Counted from the first letter of the stretch, positions 33,824-42,449 are shown. The stretch: 64,000 nt of DNA from Bacteroidota bacterium (GCA_018266735.1 JAFDZT010000007.1:124001-188000), one strand, 5' to 3'. Program-made: numbers and translations. Notes: a model not told the origin generated them from the letters alone.

Positions 33824-35605
33824 CTACGAGCGGATCGTTTGAATTCCAAGGTCGACCAATTGGTGATCGTCCACCGGCGTCGGGCATCCGTCCATGAGCG
33901 ACAGACCACTCGTCGTCTTCGGGAAGGCGATCACGTCACGAATATTGTCCGTACCGGCCAACAACATCACGAGACGGTCGAAGCCAAAGGCGATCCCACC
34001 ATGCGGTGGTGCACCATACGTGAGCGCATTGAGCAAGAATCCGAACTTCGCCTCGGCATCTTCACGCGTGAAGCCCAAGAGATCGAACATCGTCTGCTGC
34101 ACGTTCATGTTGTGGATACGAACACTACCGCCGGCCGCCTCGTAGCCGTTGATCACAAGGTCGTGCGCCAATGCGCGTGCACCATGCGGATCGGAACTCA
34201 ACAGCGGCACATCTTCCACCAATGGTGCGGTGAACGGATGGTGTCGGGCGATCCAGCGCGACTCCTCTTCGGAGTACTCGAGCAACGGGAACTCCGTGAC
34301 CCAATGGAAGGAATAGGTCCCTTGCAGCGATGCGAGAATTCCCGTGCGTCGGGCGATCTCGGTACGCAAGGCACCGAGGATCAGGTAACTGCGCTCGTAG
34401 TCACCCGCTGCAAACAGCAGCAGGTCTCCATCCTGTGCACCGCTTGCGGTAAGGATGGCCGCGCGCTCTTCTTCCGTGATGGCCTTGAGGAACGACCCTG
34501 TCACCTCGCCGCCATTCACCTTCAGCCATGGCAGCCCCTTGGCACCATACTTCTTTGCGTGTTCGGTGAGTTCGTCGATCTGCTTGCGCGAGAACGATGC
34601 GCATCCCTCGGCCTTCAGCACGGCACAGACACCTCCGGCGGCTACGGCCTCGGAGAAGACCGTGAAGGCACTGGTGGCAGCAACGCTCGTGATGGTGGCG
34701 ATCTTCATGTCGTAGCGGATGTCCGGCTTGTCGGACCCGTACGTTTCCATGGCCTCTGCGAACGTCATGCGACGGAAGGGCGTCTCGACGTGCATGCCAA
34801 GGATCTCCCGCCATACCCGTGCGATGAATCGTTCGGTCAGATCGAGGATGTCGCTTTGTTGAATGAACGACATCTCCACGTCGATCTGCGTGAACTCCGG
34901 CTGTCGGTCGGCACGCAGGTCTTCATCACGGAAACACTTCACGATCTGCATGTAGCGATCGAAGCCGCTCACCATGAGCAGTTGCTTGAACAACTGCGGC
35001 GATTGCGGCAGTGCATAGAACTGGCCCTTGTTGTTCCGACTCGGCACCAGAAAATCGCGTGCGCCTTCGGGCGTGCTCTTCGTGAGCACGGGCGTCTCGA
35101 CCTCCACGAAGTTGTTCTCGGCGAAGAAGGCATGCGTGATCTGATACAGTTGATTGCGGATCAGGAAGTTCTTCTGCAACACCGGACGTCGGAGATCCAG
35201 GAAGCGATACTTCAGGCGCAGCTCTTCATTCGTTTGCAGATCGTCGACGATCTCGAACGGTGGGAGGATGGCTTCGTTGATCACGCCGAAGTCCTCGACG
35301 AGGATCTCGACAAGACCTGTAGGGATCTTCGGATTCGGATTGGAACGCATGCGCACCGTACCGCGGATCCAGAGGACCCACTCGCTGCGAAGTTCCTTGG
35401 CGCGCTCGGCCACGTCGGGACGTTCATCCGGAAGGATGACGGCCTGCGTGATGCCATAGCGGTCGCGAATGTCGAGGAAGATCAGTCCGCCAAAATCGCG
35501 ACGGGCATTGATCCAGCCGTTGATGACGACAGAGGCTCCGTCGTGTTCCGGACGAAGCTCGCCGCATGTATGGGTTCGTTGTTCAAAGGTCATAGTGGTG
35601 CTCAT
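33824..35605 (-). CDS. aspS: Aspartyl-tRNA synthetase
   Basis: 593 residues. Class IIb synthetase with an N-terminal OB-fold anticodon-binding domain (GWINARRDFGGLIFLDIRDRYG). Motif 2 region FRDEDLRADRQPEFTQID and the motif 3 region GIAFGFDRLVMLL are intact, as is the bacterial GAD insertion domain (about 290-420). Length is typical of bacterial AspRS. An alternative ATG lies 4 codons in. Gap of 2 bases from the GT9 gene upstream, so it seems to be co-transcribed with envelope glycosyltransferases. Whether it also charges tRNA-Asn cannot be decided here. Confidence 0.97.
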   Translation of the reverse strand: MSTTMTFEQRTHTCGELRPEHDGASVVINGWINARRDFGGLIFLDIRDRYGITQAVILPDERPDVAERAKELRSEWVLWIRGTVRMRSNPNPKIPTGLVEILVEDFGVINEAILPPFEIVDDLQTNEELRLKYRFLDLRRPVLQKNFLIRNQLYQITHAFFAENNFVEVETPVLTKSTPEGARDFLVPSRNNKGQFYALPQSPQLFKQLLMVSGFDRYMQIVKCFRDEDLRADRQPEFTQIDVEMSFIQQSDILDLTERFIARVWREILGMHVETPFRRMTFAEAMETYGSDKPDIRYDMKIATITSVAATSAFTVFSEAVAAGGVCAVLKAEGCASFSRKQIDELTEHAKKYGAKGLPWLKVNGGEVTGSFLKAITEEERAAILTASGAQDGDLLLFAAGDYERSYLILGALRTEIARRTGILASLQGTYSFHWVTEFPLLEYSEEESRWIARHHPFTAPLVEDVPLLSSDPHGARALAHDLVINGYEAAGGSVRIHNMNVQQTMFDLLGFTREDAEAKFGFLLNALTYGAPPHGGIAFGFDRLVMLLAGTDNIRDVIAFPKTTSGLSLMDGCPTPVDDHQLVDLGIQTIRS

Positions 35606-35607
35606 GT

Positions 35608-36720
35608 TCAGGCATTAAATGTACGAAGCATTGACCGCATGGCCTCGATCACATCGTGTGCCGGGATGTTGTTGAGAGAGGTCGTGGTGGTCTCGACCGG
35701 CCAGCATGGCGATGCATACGGCGTCCACGGCATCAGATGCGGCGCGTCGTGCACGAAGAGGACCACGCTCGGGGTCTTCCATGCGGCCGCAAGGTGGACG
35801 ACGGACGTGTCGACGGTGAGGATGGCATCCATGCAGGAAAGCCGGCATGCGAAGTCGTGGAAGGACGTGGCCGTTGGCACAGCATCCGCACCGACAGCCG
35901 CCGCGATCTCGTCGCGCATCTTCGCATGCTGTGGCGAGCTGAAGATGAACGTGCGTGCATCTTCGAACTCGTCATGGATGACACGCAGCACCTCGATCAT
36001 CTTCGCTTTGTCGTACATCCTCGAGAGATCGCTCCCGCTGATGTTGACGCCCACGTAGAGATGTCCTTGATGTTCTGATGGTGGAGCGATGAAGGCCATG
36101 GCCGCATTACGCTCTTCCGTGCTCACGTCATACGTAAGGTCGAGCGGTGTCTGCGATGGGTCGATGCCGAACGGCAACAGCAGCATGGAAAGTCGTTCGA
36201 CGATGTGCACATCGGCTCGCGATCGCAACGGGACCACGTGCGTGTACACCGAACGGTTCTCCTTGTCGATGCCGAGCGCATACCGAGCGCCACTCCAGCT
36301 CACGAGCAGTGACGAGGTGGTGGAGGCATTGTCCATGAGGTCGATCACCACATCGTACTTCCGCGCACGGATGCTACGGATGAGTCCGATCAGTTTTCCG
36401 AACGACTTCTGATACTGCAGAATGCTGCGCACGAATGGCGTGCAGGCATGCTGCACGGCCATGTTGTTCTCGCCCAGCAGGATGTCGATCTCTGCATGGG
36501 GCAAGGCGGCATGGATGGCCTTGATCACCGGGATCGAGACCAGCACGTCGCCGATCCGATCCTGTCGCAAGAACAGGATCCGTGGACGATCGTTCAATGA
36601 AAATGTCTGCGTAGGACGCTCAATGCGCACGGGTTCTTGCGACCGATGCAATCGTGCATTCACCCAACGTCGGATCCCGATCTCGATGCGTTTCAATCCC
36701 TTATCCCTGCTACCCTTCAC
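35608..36720 (-). CDS. Glycosyltransferase family 9 (heptosyltransferase-like)
   Basis: 370 residues. The N-terminal half contains RILFLRQDRIGDVLVSIPVIKAIHAALPHAEIDILLG, the standard GT9 opening (DxIGDxxxxxP). The C-terminal nucleotide-sugar half has VTVDTSVVHLAAAWKTPSVVLF, the GT9 TSxxHLAxA motif. Such enzymes add heptose or related sugars to lipopolysaccharide core at the inner face of the inner membrane. The start appears to be GTG 36720, and it overlaps the GT4 gene by 11 bases. Second of two GT9 genes in the cluster. Confidence 0.9.
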   Translation of the reverse strand: MKGSRDKGLKRIEIGIRRWVNARLHRSQEPVRIERPTQTFSLNDRPRILFLRQDRIGDVLVSIPVIKAIHAALPHAEIDILLGENNMAVQHACTPFVRSILQYQKSFGKLIGLIRSIRARKYDVVIDLMDNASTTSSLLVSWSGARYALGIDKENRSVYTHVVPLRSRADVHIVERLSMLLLPFGIDPSQTPLDLTYDVSTEERNAAMAFIAPPSEHQGHLYVGVNISGSDLSRMYDKAKMIEVLRVIHDEFEDARTFIFSSPQHAKMRDEIAAAVGADAVPTATSFHDFACRLSCMDAILTVDTSVVHLAAAWKTPSVVLFVHDAPHLMPWTPYASPCWPVETTTTSLNNIPAHDVIEAMRSMLRTFNA

Positions 36721-37855
36721 ATGCCTCCCTGTACGCGATTGCTGTTAACTCTGCCGATCGATCCCACGTGAATTCTTGTGCGCGTCGAAGTCCCGACGTC
36801 GCAAGCTGCTCGCGCAGCATGTTGTCTGTTCCAAGGGTCTGCATGGCCGCCGCGATGGCGTCCACCGATGTCGGGTCGGCAAGAAGCGCCGCATCTCCGG
36901 CCACTTCCGGCATCGACGATCGGTCCGAGGTGATCACCGGACATCCGCATTGCATGGCCTCGAGGACGGGAAGTCCGAACCCTTCGGCAATACTGGGGAA
37001 GACCATGGCGTGGGCAGCGTTCAGCAATTGCACGAGCGCTGCCGTTGATATGGCCAGCAGGATGGTCGCATCGGCACGCCGGATGTCGGTGTCATACGTC
37101 CGTCGAAACGCCTCGATGTCCTCTGTTGTTCCCGATAGCACGAGCACCAGCGGATGTTCCTGTCGCACGTGTTGTGGCAAGGCGCAGAAGGCACGAAGGA
37201 TGGAAGGGATGTTCTTGCGTGCATCGACGCGACCGACGAAGACGAACGGACGTCGTTGCATGTTCACACCAAGCTCTGCAAGCATCGTCGCATCAACGTC
37301 TTCGACGCGGAAGCGCGGACTTGCCGCACTCGGGATGAGTCGGATCCGCGAAGCCACCGTCGGGAAGCGTTCGAGAATGGAATTCGCCACATAGTCGGAC
37401 TGGACCAGGATCAATCGCGCATGCGACATGTACTGTCCGATCGACCTCGAGAACACGGAACGGAACGAACCGCCGTACTCCAATGAAGCGTCCAACGGAA
37501 AGAGATCGTGCACACTCACCACGAAGCGCGACAGTGCACGAGGATCTTCCACGGGCGAGAGTACATGCGTAAGGTCGTAGCGCTTGCTATACCGTGCGAT
37601 GGTGCGACGCTTCATGAGGCGCGTGACCCATTGCAGTTGCGCGCCCAGCATCAGCATGTTCGGCAACGCAGGGATCACCTCGGGAGTGCGGGTTCCGATG
37701 AACAAGGCCTGCACGTCGTCGCGGCGACGGAATGTCGACAACAAAACGGGGTCGATATCCGGACATCGACGCAAGAGCCCGGCGATGAGCTCTCGTGAAT
37801 AGCGTTCGATGCCACTGTGACCTAACACGGTGGATGCATCATAGAGGACGTGCAT
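36710..37855 (-). CDS. Glycosyltransferase family 4
   Basis: The start at MHVLYDASTVLGHSGIERYSREL gives 381 residues, with GGAGG 4 bases before it. GT-B fold: the N-terminal half opens with the acceptor Gly-rich loop, and the C-terminal half has FVFVGRVDARKNIPSILRAF (donor domain), VFPSIAEGFGLPVLEAMQCGCPVITSD (the EGFGLPxxEAMAxGxPV signature with catalytic Glu) and SSMPEVAGDAALLADP. Retaining transferase using an NDP-sugar. Overlaps both neighbouring GT9 genes, so the three are a tight operon for surface glycan assembly. Confidence 0.92.
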   Translation of the reverse strand: MHVLYDASTVLGHSGIERYSRELIAGLLRRCPDIDPVLLSTFRRRDDVQALFIGTRTPEVIPALPNMLMLGAQLQWVTRLMKRRTIARYSKRYDLTHVLSPVEDPRALSRFVVSVHDLFPLDASLEYGGSFRSVFSRSIGQYMSHARLILVQSDYVANSILERFPTVASRIRLIPSAASPRFRVEDVDATMLAELGVNMQRRPFVFVGRVDARKNIPSILRAFCALPQHVRQEHPLVLVLSGTTEDIEAFRRTYDTDIRRADATILLAISTAALVQLLNAAHAMVFPSIAEGFGLPVLEAMQCGCPVITSDRSSMPEVAGDAALLADPTSVDAIAAAMQTLGTDNMLREQLATSGLRRAQEFTWDRSAELTAIAYREACEG

Positions 37856-38951
37856 GGGCCTCCGATGTCGAGTCAAGAAGGTCCTTCACAGCCGCCACCA
37901 CCCTGTTCGGTTCGATCGTTTCCAGGTCGACGCGACCTTCCGTCATCACAGCACGGAACGGCACGCCATGGGGCATCCATTCTTGCAGGAACGAGGCCTT
38001 CAGGGAATAGAGCACGACCACCGGACGTTGGACCGAGGCGGCAGCGTGGACGATGGAGGTGTCGGGCGTGATCACCACGGAGGCCGAGGCCAGAGCGGCG
38101 GTCACGATCAGGAAGTCGTTGCAGGGCGGCAGTACGGAAACGCCGGACGTGAAGTGCGATGCGATCTCATGTGCCATTGTGGCTCGCGTGGCATCCGTCA
38201 CAATGGTGCAGTGCACGTCGTCGAACGTCGCCTGCAGCCCTTCGATGAGGGCGATGTTCCGCTCACGCGACCATTGTCGATACGCATTCCCCGCACTCAC
38301 GTTGAGCATGATATGCAGTGCCGACGATAGTCGTGTCTGGAGTGCACGCGCTTCTGCGTGCTGCTGTTCGGAGATGGCGATCGAGATGCGCTCTTGCATC
38401 GGATCGATCTTCCATCCGAACAACTTGTTGACGAGTTCGATCTGCATGGCGGCCATCGTCATCACGTTCCGCTCGAGTGCGATCTGCACATTGAACCAGG
38501 CGGAATAGAGATGCTCGCGCGCCGTATGCAGCGTCGTCACGGCAATGGCCTTGCGTCCCCCCCACAGGGCGGCTCCCAAACCAGCCGTTGTGGTCTTGTT
38601 CATCACGAGGGAGATCACCACATCGTACCCGGTCGATGAACATTGCGATCGGACAGCAAGCATGGAACGCATGGTGCCGTCGTACACATACACAGCGTTG
38701 ATACGCGGGTCGTTGCGCACAATGGACACATTGCGCGGCGAGGCGACCGCGTCGATCTTGGCGTGCGGTATGTGCTTGGAGAGGACATCGATCAGCGGTG
38801 TGGTGACGATCATATCGCCGATGGCGTCATAGCGCAGGAGGAGGATCCTTCGCACCGTGTGCGGGTCGATCGGAGGGGTGAGAGTACGTCTCCTCAACCA
38901 CCACCGGACAGGTAGCAGGAGACCTTGACGAACAAGTTCAGAGACCCGCAT
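37839..38951 (-). CDS. Glycosyltransferase family 9
   Basis: 370 residues, same fold as the GT9 gene downstream. It has RRILLLRYDAIGDMIVTTPLIDVLSKHIPHAKIDAVASPRN at the N-terminus and VVITPDTSIVHAAASVQRPVVVLYS at the donor site (DTSxxHAA). A basic N-terminus (WWLRRR) may associate with the membrane. It is the first gene of the GT9-GT4-GT9-aspS-DUF1460 run and starts 17 bases after the terminator of the 97-residue gene. The two GT9 copies have diverged strongly, so they probably add different sugars. Confidence 0.9.
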   Translation of the reverse strand: MRVSELVRQGLLLPVRWWLRRRTLTPPIDPHTVRRILLLRYDAIGDMIVTTPLIDVLSKHIPHAKIDAVASPRNVSIVRNDPRINAVYVYDGTMRSMLAVRSQCSSTGYDVVISLVMNKTTTAGLGAALWGGRKAIAVTTLHTAREHLYSAWFNVQIALERNVMTMAAMQIELVNKLFGWKIDPMQERISIAISEQQHAEARALQTRLSSALHIMLNVSAGNAYRQWSRERNIALIEGLQATFDDVHCTIVTDATRATMAHEIASHFTSGVSVLPPCNDFLIVTAALASASVVITPDTSIVHAAASVQRPVVVLYSLKASFLQEWMPHGVPFRAVMTEGRVDLETIEPNRVVAAVKDLLDSTSEAHARPL

Positions 38952-38967
38952 CGCTATATCAACGACA

Positions 38968-38993
38968 AAAGGAGCGGGCTTCCCCGCTCCTTT
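38968..38993 (-). terminator. Intrinsic terminator of the 97-residue gene
   Basis: Perfect 11-pair stem AAAGGAGCGGG / CCCGCTCCTTT with loop CTTC, and TTTTG following on the minus strand. It separates the 97-residue gene from the GT9 cluster. The tail TCCTTTTG is one mismatch from the host TAnnTTTG promoter element and lies 14 bases before the GT9 ATG. Confidence 0.75.
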
Positions 38994-39017
38994 GCCGTTG
39001 TAGGACTCTTCGTGGAA

Positions 39018-39311
39018 TTATTCCAGCTCGTTCGAAACGTCATAGGAGACGTCTTGCGCCAAGGCATAGATCTTCTCCATGGATGTAGAGATCTCTGCGA
39101 TCGTCGATGGGTCATCTGACTGATCATAGGACTCTACAGATGGGTAGACATACACTTCTTGGAAGTGGTTGTGCTTGCTCTTGGATTCGAACACGGAATA
39201 CTCCACGCCGTTTCCGGCATAGTACTGACGCAGCTTTTGAACGGCTGCCAGGTACTCTGGACGCTTTCCGTCTGGAATGCTATAGGAGACTCGGAACAAT
39301 ACGCGTGACAT
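39018..39311 (-). CDS. 97-residue protein, ABM-like dimeric alpha/beta barrel candidate
   Basis: A compact frame with VLFRVSYSIPDGKRPEYLAAVQKLRQYYAGNG, then VEYSVFESKSKHNHFQEVYVYPSVESYDQSDD, then an acidic C-terminus. The order strand, helix, strand, strand (VEYSVFES, HFQEVYVYPS), helix resembles antibiotic-biosynthesis-monooxygenase-type ferredoxin-like domains, but no active-site residue is clear. It has its own promoter element and a strong terminator, so it is a monocistronic gene. Function unknown. Confidence 0.75.
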   Translation of the reverse strand: MSRVLFRVSYSIPDGKRPEYLAAVQKLRQYYAGNGVEYSVFESKSKHNHFQEVYVYPSVESYDQSDDPSTIAEISTSMEKIYALAQDVSYDVSNELE

Positions 39312-39348
39312 ACAACCCCAAATGATGGTCGGGCTTCGTGCTTTTTGT

Positions 39349-39356
39349 CAAAATTA
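39349..39356 (-). promoter_or_regulatory. TAnnTTTG promoter element for the 97-residue gene
   Basis: TAATTTTG on the minus strand, 37 bases before the ATG. A perfect DnaA-box-like 9-mer lies 31 bases upstream of it. Confidence 0.45.
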
Positions 39357-39386
39357 CGGAAGGTGACGGGTGGCACGGTGGAAAGG

Positions 39387-39395
39387 TTATCCACA
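39387..39395 (+). promoter_or_regulatory. Single DnaA-box-like site
   Basis: TTATCCACA matches the DnaA-box consensus exactly. It is alone in a 90-base intergenic stretch upstream of the 97-residue gene. One site does not make an origin, and a chance match is possible. Confidence 0.25.
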
Positions 39396-39401
39396 ATCGT
39401 G

Positions 39402-40385
39402 TCAAAACGCAGCGACTTCACGGATGGCCTCTGCCACTTTGTCGGCGTTTGGCAGCACCGCTTTTTCAAGCGTCGGAGCGAACGGCGTCGGCGAGTCGAA
39501 TGCCGCCACACGCTTCACCGGAGCATCCAGGAATGTGAAGGCCTTGTCGGAGATCCGGGCCACGATCTCTCCGCCAAATCCTCCCGTCAGTGATGCCTCA
39601 TGGGCCACGACCACACGACCTGTCTTGCGAACCGACCTTAAGACACCTTCTTCGTCAAACGGCACAAGTGTACGAATGTCAACTACTTCCACGCTTAAGC
39701 CGATACTCTTTTCCAGCTCGATCGCTGCCTCAAGGGCCATGTGAACAGCACTGCCGTAGGCGATCACGGACACGTCGGTTCCTTCGCGGACAACACGAAC
39801 AGTGCCGAAGGGCACCACATGTTCGCCTTCCGGAACCTCACCCTTGATCTTCCGATAGAGTCCCTTGTGCTCATAGAAGACCACGGGATTCTGGTCGCGA
39901 ATGGCAGAGATCATGAGTCCCTTTGCATCGTCCGGGAAGGCCGGACAGACCACCTTGACGCCGGTGGCGTGCACGAACCAGTTCTCGGAATTCCTGCTGT
40001 GGAATGGGTTGGCACCAACTCCCCCGCCCGACGGACCGCGCACGACCATGGGCACGGGAATGCCCCAACGATACGCCGTCGTACCGGCCACGGTCACGAT
40101 CTGGTTGAACCCGTTCGTCACGAAGTCCATGAACTGCATTTCGGCCACCGGACGCATGCCGTTCAGGGCCGCACCGATGGAGGCGCCAACGATGGCAGCC
40201 TCGGAAATGGGTGCATCGATCACGCGTTGCGGACCGAACTCGTCCAGGAAACCTTTTGTGAGCTTGAAGGCGCCACCGTAGACGCCAATGTCCTCGCCGA
40301 TCATGAACACGGATGGGTCGCGTTGCATTTCATGTCGGATACCGTCGGCGATCGCTTCGAGATACGTGAGTACTGCCACGGTCAA
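39402..40385 (-). CDS. pdhB: 2-oxoacid (pyruvate-type) dehydrogenase E1 beta subunit
   Basis: 327 residues. Transketolase-like pyrimidine domain with MIGEDIGVYGGAFKLTKGFLDEFGPQRVIDAPISEAAIVGASIGAALNG, containing the catalytic Glu of ISE, followed by the C-terminal transketolase domain (VEVVDIRTLVPFD, VVVAHEA). With the alpha subunit it decarboxylates pyruvate or a related 2-oxoacid onto lipoyl-E2. The start is uncommon: TTG overlapping the E1 alpha TGA, or GTG two codons later. No E2 or E3 gene is in the window. Confidence 0.93.
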   Translation of the reverse strand: MTVAVLTYLEAIADGIRHEMQRDPSVFMIGEDIGVYGGAFKLTKGFLDEFGPQRVIDAPISEAAIVGASIGAALNGMRPVAEMQFMDFVTNGFNQIVTVAGTTAYRWGIPVPMVVRGPSGGGVGANPFHSRNSENWFVHATGVKVVCPAFPDDAKGLMISAIRDQNPVVFYEHKGLYRKIKGEVPEGEHVVPFGTVRVVREGTDVSVIAYGSAVHMALEAAIELEKSIGLSVEVVDIRTLVPFDEEGVLRSVRKTGRVVVAHEASLTGGFGGEIVARISDKAFTFLDAPVKRVAAFDSPTPFAPTLEKAVLPNADKVAEAIREVAAF

Positions 40386-41350
40386 TCCTCGATGAATACG
40401 TTCTTGAAACCTTCTTCTGCTTCCGGATACGGAAGTTCGAGCGTGCGATCGATAGCAGCGATCATGTCCGAAAGCGTTTTCTCGCGAAGCGTTGTGATCT
40501 CATCTGCCGACATGATCTTGGCCTTGACGATCTTCGAGATGTAGTTCTCCACGGGGTCCTTACGCTTCCACTCTTCGAGCAGTACTTTGGGTACGTAGGA
40601 GAAATCATCGTGCTCGGCATGACCTCGCATGCGCATCGTCACGCATTCCACCATGGTCGGTCCTTCGCCGCGCCGGGCGCGCTCAACGGCCTCGGTGCAG
40701 GTCTTCAGGACGAGCTCCACATCCGTTCCGTCGATGGTCTCGCCGGCCATGCCATAGCCCTTGGCGCGATCCGAGAGGTTCTCGCAGGCGAACTCCATGG
40801 AGTTCGGCGTCGAGTAGGCATACTGGTTGTTCTCGATGATCAGGATCAGCGGCAGCTTGCGTACGGCGGCAAAATTCAGCGCCTCGTGCACCTCGCCTAC
40901 TTGCGACCCTCCATCTCCGATATACGTCATCGAGACCGTGGTCACACCCCGCAACTGGTCGGCCATGGAAAAGCCTGCGGCAACGGGGATCATGGCACCA
41001 AGGTGCGAGACGTTGCCATAGATGCGCTTGGCAGGATCGGCATAGTGTCCGGTTCCATCGGTGCCGCGCATCTGCGACCCTTGGCGAGCAAGGTGGTTGA
41101 TCATGAGTGTGTCGACGTCCTGTCCGAACACGAAATGCGAACCGATGTTGCGATGCATGGGAAAGAGCACGTCGCGTTTCGTGTCGAGCGCATAGGCGCT
41201 GCCAACGCTCGTAGCCTCATTCCCCAGCTGCGAGTACACACCACCAAAGGCCTTGCCTTGCCGGTAGAGACGCAGCATGGCATTGTCGAACTCGCGCGCC
41301 ATGAGCATGTTTTGAAGGAGCTGTCGACGGATGTCGTTCGTGAGCTTCAT
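40382..41350 (-). CDS. pdhA: 2-oxoacid (pyruvate-type) dehydrogenase E1 alpha subunit
   Basis: 322 residues. The thiamine-diphosphate motif is intact: GDGGSQVGEVHEALNFAAVRKLPLILIIENN (GDG with 27 residues to NN). The active-site loop region (HRNIGSHFVFGQD) and the C-terminal MRGHAEHDD are also typical. Short, Gram-positive/Bacteroidota style E1 alpha. Its ATG directly follows the stop of the FkbM-like gene (TAA then ATG), and its own stop overlaps the E1 beta start. Confidence 0.93.
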   Translation of the reverse strand: MKLTNDIRRQLLQNMLMAREFDNAMLRLYRQGKAFGGVYSQLGNEATSVGSAYALDTKRDVLFPMHRNIGSHFVFGQDVDTLMINHLARQGSQMRGTDGTGHYADPAKRIYGNVSHLGAMIPVAAGFSMADQLRGVTTVSMTYIGDGGSQVGEVHEALNFAAVRKLPLILIIENNQYAYSTPNSMEFACENLSDRAKGYGMAGETIDGTDVELVLKTCTEAVERARRGEGPTMVECVTMRMRGHAEHDDFSYVPKVLLEEWKRKDPVENYISKIVKAKIMSADEITTLREKTLSDMIAAIDRTLELPYPEAEEGFKNVFIED

Positions 41351-41998
41351 TTACGAGAAGAGCCAATGAGTGAGCGGATGGATGCTAAGTCGATCGCGAA
41401 GCGATGTGGCGATGTTGGGCACACGTGTGTAGATCGTGTCGGATGTGTCGCGATACCATGGCCGGTATCCGTTCGCCGTCATCCACGCCGCGATCTCTTG
41501 CAGGAAGGGATTTCGATAGTGCTTCACACCGGTCTCGATGGAGATCACGAGTGGTCGGCTCACCATGTGCCGCAGGACGTACCACTCCCCGCCTTCTACG
41601 TCGATGCTCAGCACATCGATGGTCCCATCGTCGATGGCACTGAATTGCACAGCGTCCACCGTGAACGAGTCGGCTTCGTTGGGGTCGTAGGAATCGTTGG
41701 CCCGTGCGGGAGAATCCGGCAGGCCTTCGGCAAAGGTCGATGCGCCAACGCGATACAAGCGCAGCGCTCCGGCGGTATCGCTCACGGCCACGCCGTGAAT
41801 GGTCACGTGGTCCAGACCTCCGAACGAGGCCTTGCACTGCTCCACGATCTGCGGATCGGCCTCGACCAACGTTGTCCGCACACCATCGCGAATGAAACCG
41901 AGCACGTTGGACGTGTCCGGAACGTAGACACCCACTTCACAAACGTGAAGTGGGTGTAGGTGAGCATGCGTTATGTGGTCGTAGAAGGTGGTGTTCAT
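41351..41998 (-). CDS. FkbM-like SAM-dependent methyltransferase
   Basis: The start at MNTTFYDHITHAH gives 215 residues; the frame is open 46 codons further up but that part overlaps the promoter and cytochrome c region. Motif I is CEVGVYVPDTSNVLGFIRDG with Glu at the end of strand 2 (TLVEADP). IDVLSIDVEGGEWYVLRHM matches the FkbM DvEGxE core. The family methylates sugars or small molecules. It sits directly upstream of the E1 genes, an unusual pairing. A perfect 13-pair hairpin lies in the coding sequence just after the start. Confidence 0.8.
   Translation of the reverse strand: MNTTFYDHITHAHLHPLHVCEVGVYVPDTSNVLGFIRDGVRTTLVEADPQIVEQCKASFGGLDHVTIHGVAVSDTAGALRLYRVGASTFAEGLPDSPARANDSYDPNEADSFTVDAVQFSAIDDGTIDVLSIDVEGGEWYVLRHMVSRPLVISIETGVKHYRNPFLQEIAAWMTANGYRPWYRDTSDTIYTRVPNIATSLRDRLSIHPLTHWLFS
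41928..41957. repeat. Perfect 13-base inverted repeat inside the FkbM-like gene
   Basis: Arms ACACCCACTTCAC and GTGAAGTGGGTGT with a 4-base loop, about 40 bases inside the start of the methyltransferase gene. Stable enough to influence translation or transcription, but there is no T-run. It encodes conserved motif I residues, so it is not a gene boundary. Confidence 0.6.
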
Positions 41999-42018
41999 TG
42001 CGGTGACAAGCACGGCAA

Positions 42019-42026
42019 CAAACATA
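42019..42026 (-). promoter_or_regulatory. TAnnTTTG promoter element for the FkbM-E1 operon
   Basis: TATGTTTG on the minus strand, 20 bases before the FkbM-like ATG, just beyond the cytochrome c stop at 42033. Confidence 0.45.
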
Positions 42027-42032
42027 CGCCGT

Positions 42033-42449
42033 TTACTTCTTCTTCCGAACCTTGGCGATGTCCTTAGCAGCCCATACGCCGCCGGGATTGCCCCAGCTGT
42101 TATACACGTAGGTGAGCACAGCAGCAACATCGGCATCGGTGTACTTGGCAGGCAATGGAGCCATCACACCGTTGTATTCCTTACCGTTCACTTTCACTTT
42201 GCCCGTCTTGCCATTCACAACTTCCGTTGCAATGGTCTTGCGTGGCATCGACTTGATGTAGTCCGAACCGGCAAGTGGCGGATAGACGTTCGGCATGCCC
42301 TGACCGTTCGCTTGGTGACAGGTCTTGCAATACTCGGTGTAGACCTTTTGTCCCTTGGCCATCAATTCACTCTTCTCGTCAGCCGATGCGTTCGTTGCTG
42401 CCGTCAACAACGCAATGCCGGCGGCCAGTCCTACAAGTGTGGTTTTCAT
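42033..42449 (-). CDS. Periplasmic mono-heme cytochrome c
   Basis: 138 residues with a signal peptide (LVGLAAGIALLTAATNASA). One CxxCH haem site is CKTCHQANGQGMPNVYPPLAGSDYI, with the axial Met probably in the NGVMAPLPAKYTD segment near the C-terminus. This is the common class I small cytochrome. It lies downstream of the cbb3 operon on the same strand, but with its own promoter element (42497-42490). It could donate electrons to the cbb3 oxidase, which has only one haem in its CcoP. The Lys-rich end (KVRKKK) is notable. Confidence 0.9.
   Translation of the reverse strand: MKTTLVGLAAGIALLTAATNASADEKSELMAKGQKVYTEYCKTCHQANGQGMPNVYPPLAGSDYIKSMPRKTIATEVVNGKTGKVKVNGKEYNGVMAPLPAKYTDADVAAVLTYVYNSWGNPGGVWAAKDIAKVRKKK

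Noticed and set aside
33839..36058. Very long rightward open frame of about 739 codons
   Set aside because: Antisense to aspS and GT9, both of which have intact family motifs. High-GC genes commonly leave open antisense frames; no domain is recognisable.
39387..39395. Replication origin suggested by the DnaA box
   Set aside because: Only one box, no AT-rich unwinding region, no dnaA or dnaN gene.
40610..41959. Rightward open frame of about 449 codons
   Set aside because: Antisense to E1 alpha and the FkbM-like gene.
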